Shown here in pieces: positions 33,728 through 46,570 of a stretch of DNA of 64,000 nt. The notes beneath the pieces are model-generated. The model was not told the DNA's origin, searched no databases, and saw only the letters and a list, made by a program, of their open reading frames with translations. The stretch comes from Odobenus rosmarus divergens (taxonomy: Eukaryota; Chordata; Mammalia; Carnivora; Odobenidae), in assembly GCF_000321225.1 (NCBI RefSeq), contig NW_004450565.1, forward strand, positions 1,898,611 to 1,962,610, written 5' to 3'. The stretch's first letter is position 1. Each line of letters starts with the position of its first letter. The translations under genes were made by a program, and so were the position numbers.

Positions 33728-34558
33728 ACCGTCTGGTTACACCTCAGGAGGTGACACTAAGGACTACCGTCTGGCTAACCCTCAGGGGGTGACACTAAGG
33801 ACAACCGTACGGCTAACCCTCAGGGGGTGACACTAAGGACAACCGTACGGCTAACCATCAGGAGGTGACACTAAGGACGACCATCTGGCTACACCTCAGG
33901 AGGTGACACTAAGGACAACCGTCTGGCTAACACTCAGGAGGTGACACTAAGGACCACTGTCTGGCTAATCCTCAGGAGGTGACACTAAGGACCACCGTCT
34001 GGCTGTCAGAAGGTGACTCCAAGGACGACCATCTGGCTACCCCTCAGGAGGTGATGCCAAGGACGACCGTCTGGCTACCCCCCAGGAGGTGACACCAAGG
34101 ACAACCATCTGGCTAACCCTCAGGAGGTGACACTAAGGACCACCGTCTGGCCACCCCTCAGGAGGTGACACTAAGGACCACCGTCTGGCCACCCAGCAGG
34201 AGGTGACACTAAGGACGACCATCTGGCCACCCCACAGGAGGTGACGCTAAGGACGACCGTCTGGCTAACCGTCAGGAGGTGACGCTAAGGACGACCGTCT
34301 GGCTAACCGTCAGGAGGTGACACTAAGGACCACCGTCTGGCCACCCCTCAGGAGGTGACACTAAGGACCACCGTCTGGCCACCCCTCAGGAGGTGACACT
34401 AAGGACCACTGTCCGGCCACCCCTCAGGAGGTGACACTAAGGATGACCGTCCGGCCACCCCTCAGGAGGTGACACTAGAGACCACCATCTGCCTGACCGT
34501 CAGGAGGTGACATAAGGACGACCGTCAGGCTACCCCTCAGGAGGCGACACTAAGGACG
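33728..34558. repeat. 38-bp minisatellite, about 22 copies
   Basis: The unit is about 38 bp: CAGGAGGTGACACTAAGG followed by ACGACCGTCTGGCTAACCGT, with variants ACCACC, CCATCTGG, CCACCCCT and CTAACCCT. Copies are head to tail. One copy at about 33,985-34,022 is shortened. A degenerate first copy starts near 33,700. The unit is not a multiple of three, so frames close within it. Confidence 0.95.
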
Positions 34559-34559
34559 G

Positions 34560-35480
34560 GGGCCAGTGGGACCAGAGCCACCGCGTCTCACCCCAACCTC
34601 CTGGGCCGGGCAGCCCCATCATGGCAGCTCCTGGGGGGGGCAGGCCCCATTCCCCTCACGGCCTCACCGAGCCCCTGGGCCGTTGCTGAGGGGCCAGCAG
34701 CGCAGCTTCAAACAGCGGGTAGGCGTCTTCTCACCGGGGGGGTTTGCCGCTCGGTGGCGCGTGTCCTGTGGCACAGGCAGGCAGGGCGGCGAGGCAGTCT
34801 GCAAACAGGCCCTTCCCCTCTGGCCTGGGCCGCGGCAGGCCGCGGTGGGACGCGGGCCGGGGACGGCCGGCAGGGGTGCTCTTTTCTTTCTTGCAGAATC
34901 CTGCCTGGGTGGCGGCGAGCCCCCTGCCCCAACGACCTGGGGCCCCCCACCCGCATGGGCCTCCCTGGGGTTGGTGCCGCCATGGGGATAACAAGGAGCT
35001 TCCGAGCCGCAAACCGCCCCCACCGGTTTGGCCAACAAGCGTGGCGGAAAGCCAACAGTGCCCGACGGGGGGACCCCAGGCCCACGTCCGCTCCAGCCTG
35101 GAGAAGCAGGCGCCTCACCTCCTGGCGCCCAGCACGCGCACGCGGGGCAGGCCTCACGGGGCCGTGAGATGACCATGCGGGGCAGGGGTGGGCCGGGGGT
35201 CTTCCCTGAGCAGCGGCCTGCCTGGACAGCCTCCGTCCGGCTCCTGGGACTGGAGGACGCGCGGGGCGGCGGTCAGTCTCAGCCGAGCGCTGTGTGCAGT
35301 AAACAGAGCCCCAGGCCCGGGGGCGCTGCCTGGAGGGGGTCAGCAGGAGACCTCCGATCCACAAGTGACCCGGTGGGGCGGTCCTGCGGGGGCTGAGTCT
35401 GTAAACCGCCACGGCGGGTCGTGTGCGGGCAGGGGCCTGCGCTCTGGGTGACGTGACACGCGTGGCTGCTGCTGGTGTGG
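34560..35480. other. CpG-rich segment, possible CpG island
   Basis: The segment has high GC and many CpG, for example 'gccgcggcaggccgcggtgggacgcgggccgg', 'cccacgtccgc' and 'cgcacgcggggc'. It lies just after the 38-bp array. The minus strand is open for 418 codons (34,708-35,964) but the product is Arg/Pro/Ala rich with no domain. I see neither a TATA box nor a clear first exon. Confidence 0.35.
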
Positions 35481-36815
35481 AGCATCCGGTCCACAGGGGA
35501 AAGCAGTGTTCAGTCAAGTAGGACTCGAACATCTTTGTGGGGGAACGCAACTCAACTCTAACGATAAATCCCAAGTAAATACCTAAGGTCAAATTTCCAT
35601 GGCAACCAGAGCGACCTAACGAGGCTTCGGATTCAGGAGTGTGCCGTACCAGACCATTCTCGGTTGGGCTTCCTCGCCGTCTGCGGCCTGGATGGCTGCT
35701 TCCCACGTTCTGGGGCCTCACACGGAGGGTTGGGGAGCACAGTCCCAGGAGCCCAGGCAAGGCCCTGCCAGGCTGACAGGCGAGGGCCACAGCGCTGAGG
35801 CCACGAGCTCCTGCTGCTCCAAACCCCCCGGGAGCCCCTGGGTGCCACTCTGACCATCGACCGTCCGTGCCAGGGCCCCACAGACGGCTCCAACCTCGGG
35901 GCCGTGCTGCAGAGGCTCCGGATGCCGGGGGATTCTGGCTTGGATGTTTGGTCCTGCCTGCCATCCCCTGCCATTTCCAGAGACTGCCATGGCCCCCTCC
36001 CAGCCCCCCAGCCCAGGAGTCTGCTCAGGGAGACCTAAACAGCAGGTGGAAGGCAAGTTCCTAACAGTCGTCTTTCCTGGGAGGAAGCACACCTCACGGT
36101 TCCTTCTCCAGCTGCAGAGATGTGGCTCCGAGGTGCCGGGGGGCACAGAGCTCTGGAATGGGACGTGCCCCCCGCCCGGCCAGACTGCAGCCTTGTAGGC
36201 AAGAGGGGGACGAGGTGCGGTGGGGGGATGGGAGGGTGTGGCCAGGACTGGCTTTAGCAGAAACCTATAAGGCTTTGAATCCACTGTGTGGTCACGGGAC
36301 CCTGAGCCTGCACCTGTCCCTGGCAGCCCCTGCTGGGCAAGGGCAGACGGGAGGCCAGGCAGTGCGAGCCCCCACCCTTCTGCAGACGGGGAGGCAGTGC
36401 TCTGCCAAATTCTTTCCCTCAGGATTTGCACCTCCTTGAAATAGCAATGTACCAAATGGGTGGAAGTTTCTGGAAATTAAATATATATATCAAGAGAAAA
36501 CTCAAAGTATTAGGCATGTCCCTTTTTAGGGGCTCCACCACCCCAAGGCTTTCTGAGCCTTGGGACCCCTTGCTCCTGCCTTTCCTCCGTCTCCGCCCCA
36601 ACCCCAGCCGTCTCCCCAAAACCACCACCTGCTTCCTATCACCGCAGATGAGTTCACACTTGTAGAGTGTACAGATGGCGTCACACGGTGGATGCTCTGT
36701 TTTGCCCCCCTTCTGTTCACGACTGATCTCGAGCTCCGTTCCAGCCGTGGCACTCCCTGGCTCACTGCGCCTTTCCCGCGTGGCATGGACGTCCACAGTC
36801 CATCCCTTCACCTCC
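35481..36815. other. Unassigned sequence
   Basis: No gene is recognised. The stretch 35,520-35,640 is lower in GC. The stretch 36,440-36,660 contains 'aaatatatatatcaagag' and a C-rich tract. The part near 36,660-36,815 may already belong to the L1 that follows. Confidence 0.35.
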
Positions 36816-36819
36816 TGGT

Positions 36820-38405
36820 GCATGTTTGTTTTGTTTCCAGTCTGGGGCTATGACAGATGAAGCTGCTAGAACACCTGTGTACAAGTCTTCCCATCGACCA
36901 ATGCTTTCCTTCCTCTAGGAGCGCAACGGTCGGATCATGGGCTTGGCGTGTGTTTGACTTTTAGAGAAACTTCCAGACTGTTTCTCTAAAGTGGGCATCA
37001 ATTCATCCTCTCGCCAGCAAGGAATGCGAATTCCTATTCATTCCCAACCTCGTCCACTCTTGGGATGGCCAGTCGTTTACATTTTAGACTTTCTAATTGG
37101 TGCACAGTGGCATCTCACTGTGGCTCTAATTCGCATTTCCCTGATGACGAATGATGTGAACTTATTTGCTTATTTGCCATCGGTGTGCCTTCTTTGGTGA
37201 AATGTCTATTCACATTTTTTGCCCTTTTTTTTAATTGGGTGGTTTGTTTTCCTGTTTGGGGTTTAGGGAGTTCTCTATATATTCTGGATGTAAATCCTTC
37301 GTCAGGTATGTGCTTGGCAAAGACTTTTCTCCCAGGCTGTGGCTCATCATCCATTTCTTAGTAAAGTCTTTGGAAAAGCAAAAATTCTTAATTTTGATGC
37401 AGTCCAACTTATCCACTTTCTTTTATGATTCATGCTCTTGGTGTTGTCACTAAGAAATCTTTTCCTAACTCAAGGTTACAAATATTTGCTCCTGTTTTCT
37501 TCTAGAAATTTTACAGTTTTAGGCTACATATTTAGGTCTATGATTTTGAGTTATTGTTTAGTATATGTTCAGAGGTATGGGTCAAAGTTCCATTTGTGTG
37601 CCTATGGACACCCAATGTGTGGGAAAGACCCTCCTTTCTCCACTGAATTGTCTCTGCACCTTTGTTGGAAATTGTCCATATATTTCCGGGTCTGTTTCTA
37701 GACTCTCTACTCTATTCCATTCATATGTTGTCTTCCCTAATGTTGACACCTCACTGTCTTGATTGTGATAGTTTTATAATAAGTCGTGAAACCAGGTAAT
37801 ATCTGTCCTCCAAATTCACTCTTTTTTATCCCATTTAGACTGAGTATTGTAGGTTTTTCACATTTCCATATGAACTTGATAATCAGCTTGTCAGCTCCTA
37901 CAAAAGCCTCTGATAGGACTTTGATCGCTTTGAAGGAGCAGATCTATTTGGGGGGAACTGGCATTTTAACAAAACTGCATCTTCCAATCCATGAACATAG
38001 TTCATCTCTCCATTTATTTAATTCACCTTAATTTCCTTCAGCAATATTTTGTAATTTACAGTCAGAACACGCACATTTTTGGTAAGATCTCTCCCTAAAT
38101 ATTTTGCATTTTTGGTGTTGTTTTTTATTTAAATTTTGGATTGTGTGTTGCTTGCAAACAGAATACACTTTATTTCTGCACCATGATCTTGAATTAACCT
38201 TGCTACGTTTACAAGTTCTAGGAGTTTTTTTATACATTTTCCTAAGATTGCCCACACGCTGAATTCTTTCATCGGTGCAGAAAGACAACTTGCTACTTCC
38301 TCTCCAACCTGGATGCTGCGTTTTCTTTTTCCTGCCTGTTGCACTGGGTCGGATGTTCAGAATGCTGTTGAATCAAAGTGGTGACGACAGACGTCCTTGA
38401 CTGTT
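36820..38405 (-). repeat. LINE-1, 3' part of ORF2 and tail, antisense
   Basis: The plus strand reads as the reverse complement of L1: 'gctatgacagatgaagctgctag', 'acttccagactgtttctctaaagtgggcatc', 'catctcactgtggctctaattcgcatttccctgatgac', 'gtctattcacattttttgccc', 'ttctctatatattctggatg', 'cttaattttgatgcagtccaacttatcc', 'gttttagg', then the ORF2 part down to 'gactgagtattgtaggtttttcac'. About 1.6 kb is covered. The frame is broken by many stops on both strands, so this is a dead, 5'-truncated copy. Confidence 0.92.
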
Positions 38406-38414
38406 CCTGACCTT

Positions 38415-38825
38415 CTGGGCTGAATCGTGTCCCCTAACAATTCCTATTATGTTAAAGTCCTAACCCACGGCACCTCAAAAGGTGACCTTATTTGGAAAGA
38501 GGGTCGTGGCAGATGTCGTTACTGAAGATGAGGTCACACTGGAGTAAGGAGCCCCATCCAGTGTGACTGTGTCCTTGTGGACAGAGACATGCACAGAGGG
38601 AGAAGGCAGAGGGGCTGGTGATGCATCTCCAGGCCAAGGCACACTAGAGATGCCAGCAAACACCAGAAGCTGGAGGGAAGGCCTGGCACAGATTCTCCTT
38701 CAGTCTCAGAAGGGGCCAACCTGCCGACACCTGCATTGTAAAGGTCCAGCCTCCAGACTGTGAGACAATCGATGTCTCCTGTTTAAGCCTTCCAGTCTCT
38801 GGTGCTCTGTTACAGAAGCACCCAG
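38415..38825 (+). repeat. MaLR-like LTR
   Basis: Motifs are in order: 'tgaatcgtgtcccc', 'ttatgttaaagtcctaacccacggcacctc', 'gtgaccttatttggaaagagggtc', 'gaagatgaggtcacactggag', 'gtgactgtgtcc', 'gccagcaaacaccagaagctgg', 'gccgacacctgcattg', 'gcctccagactgtgagacaat' and 'gtttaagcc'. This is a nearly full LTR-type repeat of about 410 bp. No internal retroviral genes follow. Confidence 0.8.
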
Positions 38826-40530
38826 TCTTGCACCAGTAAGTGGACATCAGCTGTGGATTTTTCGTAGATGCCCTTTATCCAGTTGAAACCCTTGTACTTG
38901 CAAATAAACAAATAAATAAAATAATTTAATTAAATTTGATTTAAAACGGCGCTAATCAGTGTCCAGGCAGCTTGGCCTGGTAGGTGTGCTCATCCCAGCA
39001 GAGCCTGGGCCGAGCTGGGCAGACCCTTCTGCAGCTGCCCCTCCAGGTGCTGCTCACTCACCCTGCCCACAGGACCCAGCCAGCAGCCGCTCCGTGCGGA
39101 CCCGGCAGCACATGTCCGCTTTGCCTCGAGGAGCTCTTTGGCCTGGGGCAGGGCACTCTCTCTGGCCTCTGTTACCCCAGCTGTGACATGCAGGCGGAGG
39201 CACCCTGGGTTGTAAGCTCTCTGTGGCAGGAATGCCGCTTACCTGTCTGGACAAGGCAAACCCGTGACAGGCGCGGGTGTGAGGTCTGCTCCTCCGGACT
39301 GAGTCTGGACCCGAGTCAGCAAGCAGCAGCCTCCTCAGCCCACACACCCTTGCTGAGAGTGCACTGAGGCTGGGCAAAGGGAGCTCCAGGCCATGGAAGC
39401 AGACCAGTCAGGGGAACGGTGACCGTGGTGCAGGGGCCACGGTGGGCAGGGAGCCTGAGCTGCCCGCTCTGGGGTTGAGAGCCTGCATCATCTGGTGCGC
39501 CAAGTGTCTGAGGAACCTCTCCTAGGACACATCTGCCTGCCCAGGCGGCTCAACAGCTGACCTTGAGAGCATCCCCTGGGGCCCCAGCATGCCAGAGTCC
39601 AGGTGTGGCCCCTCTGCCAAGCCCCAGGGCCCCTTTTGCCCTGACCCTGGTGGAGCCCTGGCTGAGAGACACCAGGGAAGCCTCAGAATGCGGAGGGGCT
39701 GCTTGTCCAGCCTTCCAGAAATCTCACCTCGCCTCCTCCCGTCCAGCCCCCACCCATACAAACCTGACCCGAGACCCTGGGTGGTCCCAGCCTGGGACCC
39801 CCACGCTCTCCCTCCTGCCTTCTGCAGGGGTAAGTGCTTTTGGTTTTGAAAGTAGCCCAGAGCCAGGCAAGGTAAGGGGCAACATGCCATACGGAGGGTC
39901 CCAGGACCCTGGCCCCCCCCATTAGGGCTCCAGAGCAACGCCCCGGACCCCCGTTCTCCGCACTGTGGCCAAACACCTACACCAGTGGAGCAGTTCCAGG
40001 GGGATGTTCATGCGCCCCCCGCCCCATCCAGGGGAGGTGGCACGTGGGGGCGCCTGCCTGGACAGGCAGTGGTGGCTGTCTGCCCAGCCAGGAAGAGCTT
40101 CCTGCCGTACCGAGAGCCGGGCTCCGGCGAGATCACATTGCAGCTGGTACAGAGACCGCTAATGGAGGTGCTTGCCCAGAAATGCCCTTAAAAGGCCAAG
40201 GCCGGCCAGGCTCCTGTTCCCGGGGGGGAGAGCAGGGGCCATGGGGGCGCCGACCGGGGCTGCCCCAGGGGCAGGCACTCTGGTCACCGTGGCGACAGCC
40301 GCTCCGGTCCATTTATAACTCCTGCTGGAGCAGACAGGCCTACCCACAGCCCCCATGCCTGGGAGCCTGGGAGCCAGGAAGGCGGGTCTGCTAGTCACCG
40401 GTCTCCCAATCGGAGAACAGCTATCTTCACCTGCCACTGATCACAGTCCTGGTCACCACTGCCCATCCTGTGTCACCGACCACCGGCTCACTAAGAGATG
40501 GGGTCAGTGGTGATTTCTGGTCTTCATCCC
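38826..40530. other. Unassigned GC-rich sequence
   Basis: The stretch 38,890-38,945 is an A/T-rich 'aaataaacaaataaataaaat' tract. No gene is recognised in the rest. Confidence 0.4.
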
Positions 40531-40531
40531 A

Positions 40532-40775
40532 GTGAGATCCGAATCCTGCACCTTCCCCCAGAGACCCTCCAGCCCTGTTGGCCTCTCTGCTTTGTCCCTA
40601 TGTGCCTGGCTCTCTCCCGCCTCAGGGCCTTTGCACTTGCTGTGCTCTGGCTGTTCCCAGCTAGAGCTGTCCCCTGTGCTGTCGGCGCCCTTCCTAGCTT
40701 TCACCCAGCTGCAGTGTCTTCCGTAATGACCTGTTCCCTTGTTCCCCCAGTCCACTTCTGCCATGCCCTGCCCCT
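40532..40775 (+). repeat. L2 LINE fragment
   Basis: The sequence 'cccgcctcagggcctttgcacttgctgtgctctggctgttcccagctagagctgtcc' is the recognisable L2 segment, followed by degenerate 'cacccagctgcagtgtc...taatgacctgttccc'. It is old and truncated. Confidence 0.6.
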
Positions 40776-43700
40776 CCCCAGTGCTTACAGGGGCCCAGCT
40801 GCGGAAGGACTGGAAGGCGAACGGGGAGAGGAGGAATGGCCGGAGCAGCAGAGGCTCCCCGAGAGAGTGAGATTCCTGGCTCCACGGAGAGGCAATGGCC
40901 TGGCTACCCAAGGGCAGCACCACCGCCAAAGGGCAGGGGCGGGGCTGCTCCCCTGTCGTCAGAGCCAGGGTAGGGCAGGCCCTGCGCTCCCGCTCCCGGG
41001 GCCTCCTCACCCCGGGCCCCTCCCGGCATAGCCTGCACTGTGTCCCCAGGCTCCCGCCTTCATCCAAGCCTAGTTGTCTCCAGTCTGGGCCTGGGGCAGG
41101 TGGAAACCCACGGCTGCCAGACGCCCCTTGACCTCACCGGGGTCCCCCAGGGACCAAAGGACAGCATCCACCAGGGGACAACAGGTGCCACCCACAGCAA
41201 GACCAGTCTCAGGGTAAATGTCTCAAAGCCACCCTCCCCCACGGCCCACATGGTCCCGCCCCACTGGGTACATGCTCAGAGCCCCCAGGACTCAGACACA
41301 GCACCGTTCTGGGAAGGGGCCCCAAATGCCACTCGGCTTCATCTCACAGATGACCAAGGCCTGCGGGGGAGAAGCCAGGCCAAGAATCCTGTTCTGACCC
41401 CACTTAGCTCTTCCTGAGAGGGTTGATCTAGCAGCCTGAGGCCGCAGGCCAGAGCCTGAATTTGACCCTTCCTTTGGGTCCTTTATTGGTTTAATAAATC
41501 AGCAAACTGTGGTGAGCTGGCATTCTCTGGAAGGCCTGAGCATCCTTCTGGGGGACAGATTCCGGCTGCAGGCACACTGCCCACAGCTTTGGCATGGCCC
41601 CAGGCCCTGGCCAGAGCCCCCTCCCTGGGCCAGTTCCTGGAAGCCGGGTCCCTGGGCCTCGCTGGCTCCTTGCTGGGGCCTGGAGCATTCACGGAAGCTG
41701 CCCCCAGCTGTGGCTCCGAGACCGTGGAGGCTGCAGGACTCAGCGGCCTGCTCTCGGCTCTGCAAGGGCCACGGCCCAGGCTCCCCCAGGTTTGCTTCCA
41801 GCATTGGACCCAGGATCCCTGGGGCCTGGCGTGTTTCCTGGCAGAGCTTCCTCAGGAAGCACAGCGAGCAACCCCATTTCCCTTGTTCCCAGAACTGGCA
41901 GGGAGCACAAAGAGGAATGGGCCTTCCCAAGCAGCCGGGGCTTCGAGGACAGCTCAGGGCAAGCCCGGCCCCGCCACACCTCAGTTCCCACAACTACAAA
42001 CAGGGACCCTGCCAAGGCCCCAAAGCCAGCCCCTCTGTGTCCTTCCTGCGGTCCCAAAACCTTCCAGAGAGAACAGCCAAGAGCTCACAGAGCCCGCGTG
42101 GTCTCTGCGTGCTGTTGTCACGGAGGCTAGGCCTGGACAAGGGCTAGGGGGCAGAGAAGCGGGGAGGGCAGCCTTCGGGCCGGGGCTGGGTGAGCGCTGA
42201 CGCCATCCACACCCGGTTGTCAGGAGGATGGAGGATCATGGAAAGCCTCCCTCCGACCCCAGCACCACGGCGATGCTCAGGATACACGGGTGTTGCTGGC
42301 AGGCGGCTGGGGTCCCAGCTGGGCGTCCGCCCCCTTCAGGAGCCCCTGGGGGTTAGAACAGAAGACAGAGGACGGCCCTGTGCCCAGAGCGGCCTCGGTG
42401 AGAAACAGAGGCCGTGTGCCCTCGTGCAGTAAGGGCAGGCAACCGGGGTGGTGCAGGGGGGGAGCATCCCCAGGCTGCGGCCTGCGGCCCGGGCTGTCCC
42501 TCCGCCTCCCTTCTCTCTCCCTTTCTCACAGAACCAGGGGCCCAGACCCTCGCTTCATGCCACACATCCTCCATCTGCCCACGCAGGCCCCCTGCGGCTT
42601 TCACCACGATGCCCTCGGCGAGCCTGGTGGGCGGCCCCACACCCTGTTCATCATTCCGTCTTTCCATCAGAGTTCCCTCGCATGTCCCTCGAAGCCTAAC
42701 AACAATCTACGCGAGTCTGGCTTGGTTCTGAGCTGGGCTGGAGGGATCCCAGCACGTGGTCTCCGGACTCGTTCTCCTCAGCGGGCTCCTAGGACGTGTG
42801 GGTGCAGCGGGCGGAGCCGTGGCTGCCCCTCCCCCCCCGCCCCCCGCACAGAGCTGTCACCTGGAGGATGAATGAGGCTAACCGCCGCTTCCCGTGCTTA
42901 CTAGCCCAACGACCACAGCGCATCTGCCAACGACCGCGGCCCATTTGGCCATCGGCCTGCTGATGTTGTTCTCTCAGGTTTGTAGGATTTCTTTATTTTT
43001 TATGCAACGGTCCTGTCGGTTCAAGGCACTACAGACCCCTCTCCCCAGGGTGTGGCTGGCTCCTACAGCTCCCTAAGGTGGTTTCGGTAAACATGTGTTC
43101 ATAAGTGGTCCACTTTCAGTGTGTAAATCCCATCCTCTGCGCTTAGAGCCCTCTGATCTGGTTTGCGGACCCCCAGCTCGGGGTCTGTAGAGACTCACCC
43201 AGGATGTTCTCCACCAGCCTGAGAGTGGAGGGCGGCGCGGCCCCTTCTCCTCACCTCTGCAAAGGTGATGGCTCCTCCCTCCCGGGGAGGAATCAGTCCT
43301 GGGCAGAGGACCACCAGGAGGAGGTCCCGGCCTTCACTGCTGGCTTCAGGACAGACCACAAGCTGCAAGGGACCCTGCTGCCCGCTGACAGCTAGGGCTG
43401 GGGAAGGTGTTTGGGGCCGGTCACCGTGGATGTGCGCTGGCCTCGGAGCTGGGGGTTTCAGCGGCCCCCTGCGGTCAGACTTGTGCAAAGACTCCCTGCC
43501 TATCTCCCCCCACCCCCCGCAGTGAAACACACCTTCCCAACCACGGGGGTTCCGGCAGCCCCAGGCTTTGAGTGGTGACCTTGTAGCGGGGGGCGAGGTG
43601 GGCACGATGGGGAGGAGACAGCTGTCAGCGAGCACCAGCGAGAGGCAAGTTGGCGGCCTCCACAGAGGACCCGCTCCCCACCCCACCGCAGCAACGGGGC

Positions 43701-43848
43701 CAGGACGCCTGCCAAGGGTGGCACCACAGGGAGAGCCTGGCTGCATCAGCGCACGGGGCCCCATGGGCAGGCAGGTGCCCACTGCAGCCAGGCTGGGCAC
43801 ACAACACCACCTGGGTGGGCGTGCAGGATCCAGCTCGCTCGCAGTCTT
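40776..43848. other. GC-rich sequence, no gene recognised
   Basis: Three kb without a recognised exon. The stretch 41,470-41,515 has 'tttattggtttaataaatc', a possible AATAAA. The stretch 42,950-43,130 is AT-richer. Frames of 150-212 codons (41,499-42,147 both strands) shadow one another. Confidence 0.4.
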
Positions 43849-43849
43849 A

Positions 43850-44225
43850 GTAGGCTCTGGCCTCTGTGACAAACACCACAGACCAGGAGGCTCAAACAAC
43901 AGTTTATTGTCCCCGTCCTGGAGTCGGAGTTCCAAGATCCAGGTGTGGGCAGGGCTGGCTCCTCCCGAGGCCTGTCTCCCAGGCGCGTGGACGCCGTGCT
44001 CTCCCTGTGTCCTCACACAGTCGCCCTCCGTGCGTGTCTGTGTCCTGATCTCCTCCTCTCTTGGGGACACGGGTCAGACTGCATGGGGGCCACCCCAGTG
44101 ACCCTGTTCTACCTTAATCAACTCTCCAAAGGCCCCGTCTCCATATACGCACGTCTTGAGGTGCTGCGGGCTAGAGCTCCAACATATGAATTTGGGGGAC
44201 ATGACAAAGTCCCTGTCACCAACAT
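43850..44225 (-). repeat. MaLR-type (MST-like) LTR, antisense
   Basis: The plus strand reads 'gacaaacaccacagaccaggaggctcaaacaacagtttattg', 'ctggagtcggagttccaagatccaggtg', 'gtgtcctcacacag', 'ccaaaggccccgtctccatatac' and 'gctccaacatatgaatttgggggac', the reverse complement of an MSTA-like LTR. No internal region is present. Confidence 0.85.
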
Positions 44226-45884
44226 TTCCCGGGAGCTCTGTGCTGGGCACCGAGCAGCCCAGGGTCCATGCGCGGTCACCTTTAGTGAAGACCAGACGTC
44301 AGCTCCTCTCGGCTGAGTCCCCAAAGTGCGAGTTCATGTTGGCCCCAGGATGACAGGGCAGAGGGTGTCCAGGCACTGACGGTGTCTGAAATCCGGGGCT
44401 CTGCAGCCCCCTCGCTCCCCGCGGGGCTTCCTAGGCCCTTGTTTCAGTTCTCAGACGGAGCCCCGCCCCGAGAGCCAGAGCAACCGCTAGCAAATGCAAT
44501 TTCAGCGGGCTTCCCCTGCTGGTTGCGGCCCACACTGCTCCGCTCTGCCCCCCACCGCGCACGAGTGGGCCGCCGCAGGCACGGGCGCAGAGCAAGGGAA
44601 CAGCGCCTGGGGGGCCACGCAGGCCGTGGCCGTGGTCCCTGCTCTCCTTCATTGCCCCTCCCAGCGCGTGGGCTGCTGGTGGGAAGCCTGAGCACAGCTG
44701 GGAGGCCCGTTTCCGCCTTGGCCTCCTTGTGAACCAGGTCCCCCTCCCCCCAGCCTCCCTGGGGCCTCACTGGGGTGAGCCCCACTAGCTCCAGGCGGGC
44801 TAGTGCACGGGCTCTGCTGCCCTGGCACTAAGTTCTGGGGGACGGTGTCCCTCTCGTTTCCCAGCAAAGCCAGGAAGCAGCCATCCATCCGTGTGCTCTG
44901 GAGGAGACCCCCAAGAAGGGTTCAGTTGGGCTTTGGACAGAAAACCTGAGAAAGGCAGCATTCCTCGAAGGAGAAAGGAGGGGACAGAGTCCCCACAACC
45001 CACCGAACCGTGCACACGCACAAGTGTGGCCTGCGCCCACCCGAGGGGCCGGGTGCCCAGACACCTGTGAAGTCCCCCTGGAAAGCCTCTCCTGTAAGCC
45101 CAGCAGGGAGGTGCTGGGGGCCCCCTGGGATGGCCTGCCCACCTGTGAGCAACTACAGTGTTCAAGTCACATTTCCAGAACTTTCTTCCTTTGTGTCTTC
45201 TAAGAAAGTCACTTGTTGTCACTCCTGGGGGTAGGAGAGGAGGGGATGGTGGCCCTCTTCAAATATCAGAAACTCTGCCCAGTGTGGGAGGGGACAGATG
45301 GGTCCTCAGCGCCTGGCAGAGCCAGGCGTCTGCAAAGCAATCAGCACGGGAGAGGAGGGAGCCCAGGACCAGCTGCCTGCAGGGGATGCTCCACCAGCCT
45401 CCCCTAGAAGGCGCATGGGGTGGGTGCAGAATACACGGGCAGCTAATGTGCAGAGCCTGGGTGAGGCCCCACGGCAGAGGAGCCAGGGCAGGTGTGGCTC
45501 CAGCAGGGCGCTCGGACTGGCCAGCCGTTCAGTCTACTGCCCTCCACAACCGAGCCCGTGCCTGCTATGGCACAGAATGGACAGGTGTGGAGAGGCAACA
45601 CAAGAGGGGGCTGTGGGAGGTGTCCCCAGATGGTGCAGCCCCATGATTAGGTGACCTGCCTCCTGGCAGGGTTCGCTCATCAAGTATTTCCTGCATCTGT
45701 GTGTCCCAGGCCTGTTCTCGGTCTGGTGGACCTCCAGCCCCCTTCTCACACAGAGAAGGCAAAAGCCAAATCAGCAGCAAGAACCAGGCTGGCTGGGGCA
45801 GGCACCTATGGTGCTGGGGAGCAATGGGCCAGGCCACGACAGGTAGGCTCGGCACACCTGCTCCACGTGCCCCGGGACATCACG
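44226..45884. other. GC-rich sequence, no gene recognised
   Basis: No gene or repeat is recognised with confidence. The stretch 45,140-45,200 is lower in GC. Confidence 0.4.
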
Positions 45885-46570
45885 GAAAAAGTCGAAGCAA
45901 GGGAATTATGTGGCCAGGTTTATGTTTTTAAAAAGATCCAGCTGGCTGCTGGGTGGAGAACTCACTGGGCACGGAGGCCAGAGCTTGGTAAGATGAGGCG
46001 TACTGAGGAGGGAACCAAGGGGCCCACTTTGGCCCTGAGGGTGGCACATGCATGGCCGCACCTGCTTCTCGGCCAAATGCTGCCCCCGGCGTTCCGAGGG
46101 GGTGCAGCCTTTCTTCCTGGCACCAGCCATCTGCCCGGGTGCAGCACAGAGCCCCCAAGCTGTTTCTCTCTTCGGGGTCCAGCTCTGCCAGGGGAGTATG
46201 GCAGTGGGCCGGCGGGCGAGGACTTGCAAGGGGGTGATGCCAACGCCGGCCACGGAAGGAAGTTTTCTAAGAAGGGAAGTGGGGCAGGCTGGGGCAAGCT
46301 CAGGGCCAGTACCCGCTGGTCAGAGTGGGGGTCCTAGAGCAGATGAGCAGGAGTGCGGGTCAGGGCAGGAAGTGATGCCCCAGGGGACCAATCTTTCAGA
46401 GGAATGGCTCGGCCGAGGGTCTGGGTGACTTGGGTGGCAAGCAGGACTAGTGCTGGCTGGCCAGGAACCACGGTGGATGGTTTCGATGGCTGAGCCACGA
46501 AGAGGAAGCAGCGAAGGGGCGGGCCATGTTCGGACAGAAGGTGTCAGAAAGAGATCTGTCAAGCAAGAGC
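45885..46570 (+). repeat. Ancient interspersed repeat pieces
   Basis: 'gggaattatgtggccaggtttatgtttttaaaaagatccagctggctgctgggtggagaa' (45,900-45,960) and 'ggtggcaagcaggactagtgctggctggccagg' (46,430-46,470) fit the same unnamed dispersed repeat noted at 29,440-29,780. The piece in between is not assigned. Confidence 0.35.

Noticed and set aside
34708..35964. 418-codon minus-strand frame
   Set aside because: It lies in CpG-rich DNA where stops are rare. Its composition is Arg/Pro/Ala rich, there is no domain, and opposite-strand frames are also long.
36820..38405. Active L1 retrotransposon
   Set aside because: It is 5'-truncated and the reverse-strand frame is broken by many stops, so it is a fossil.
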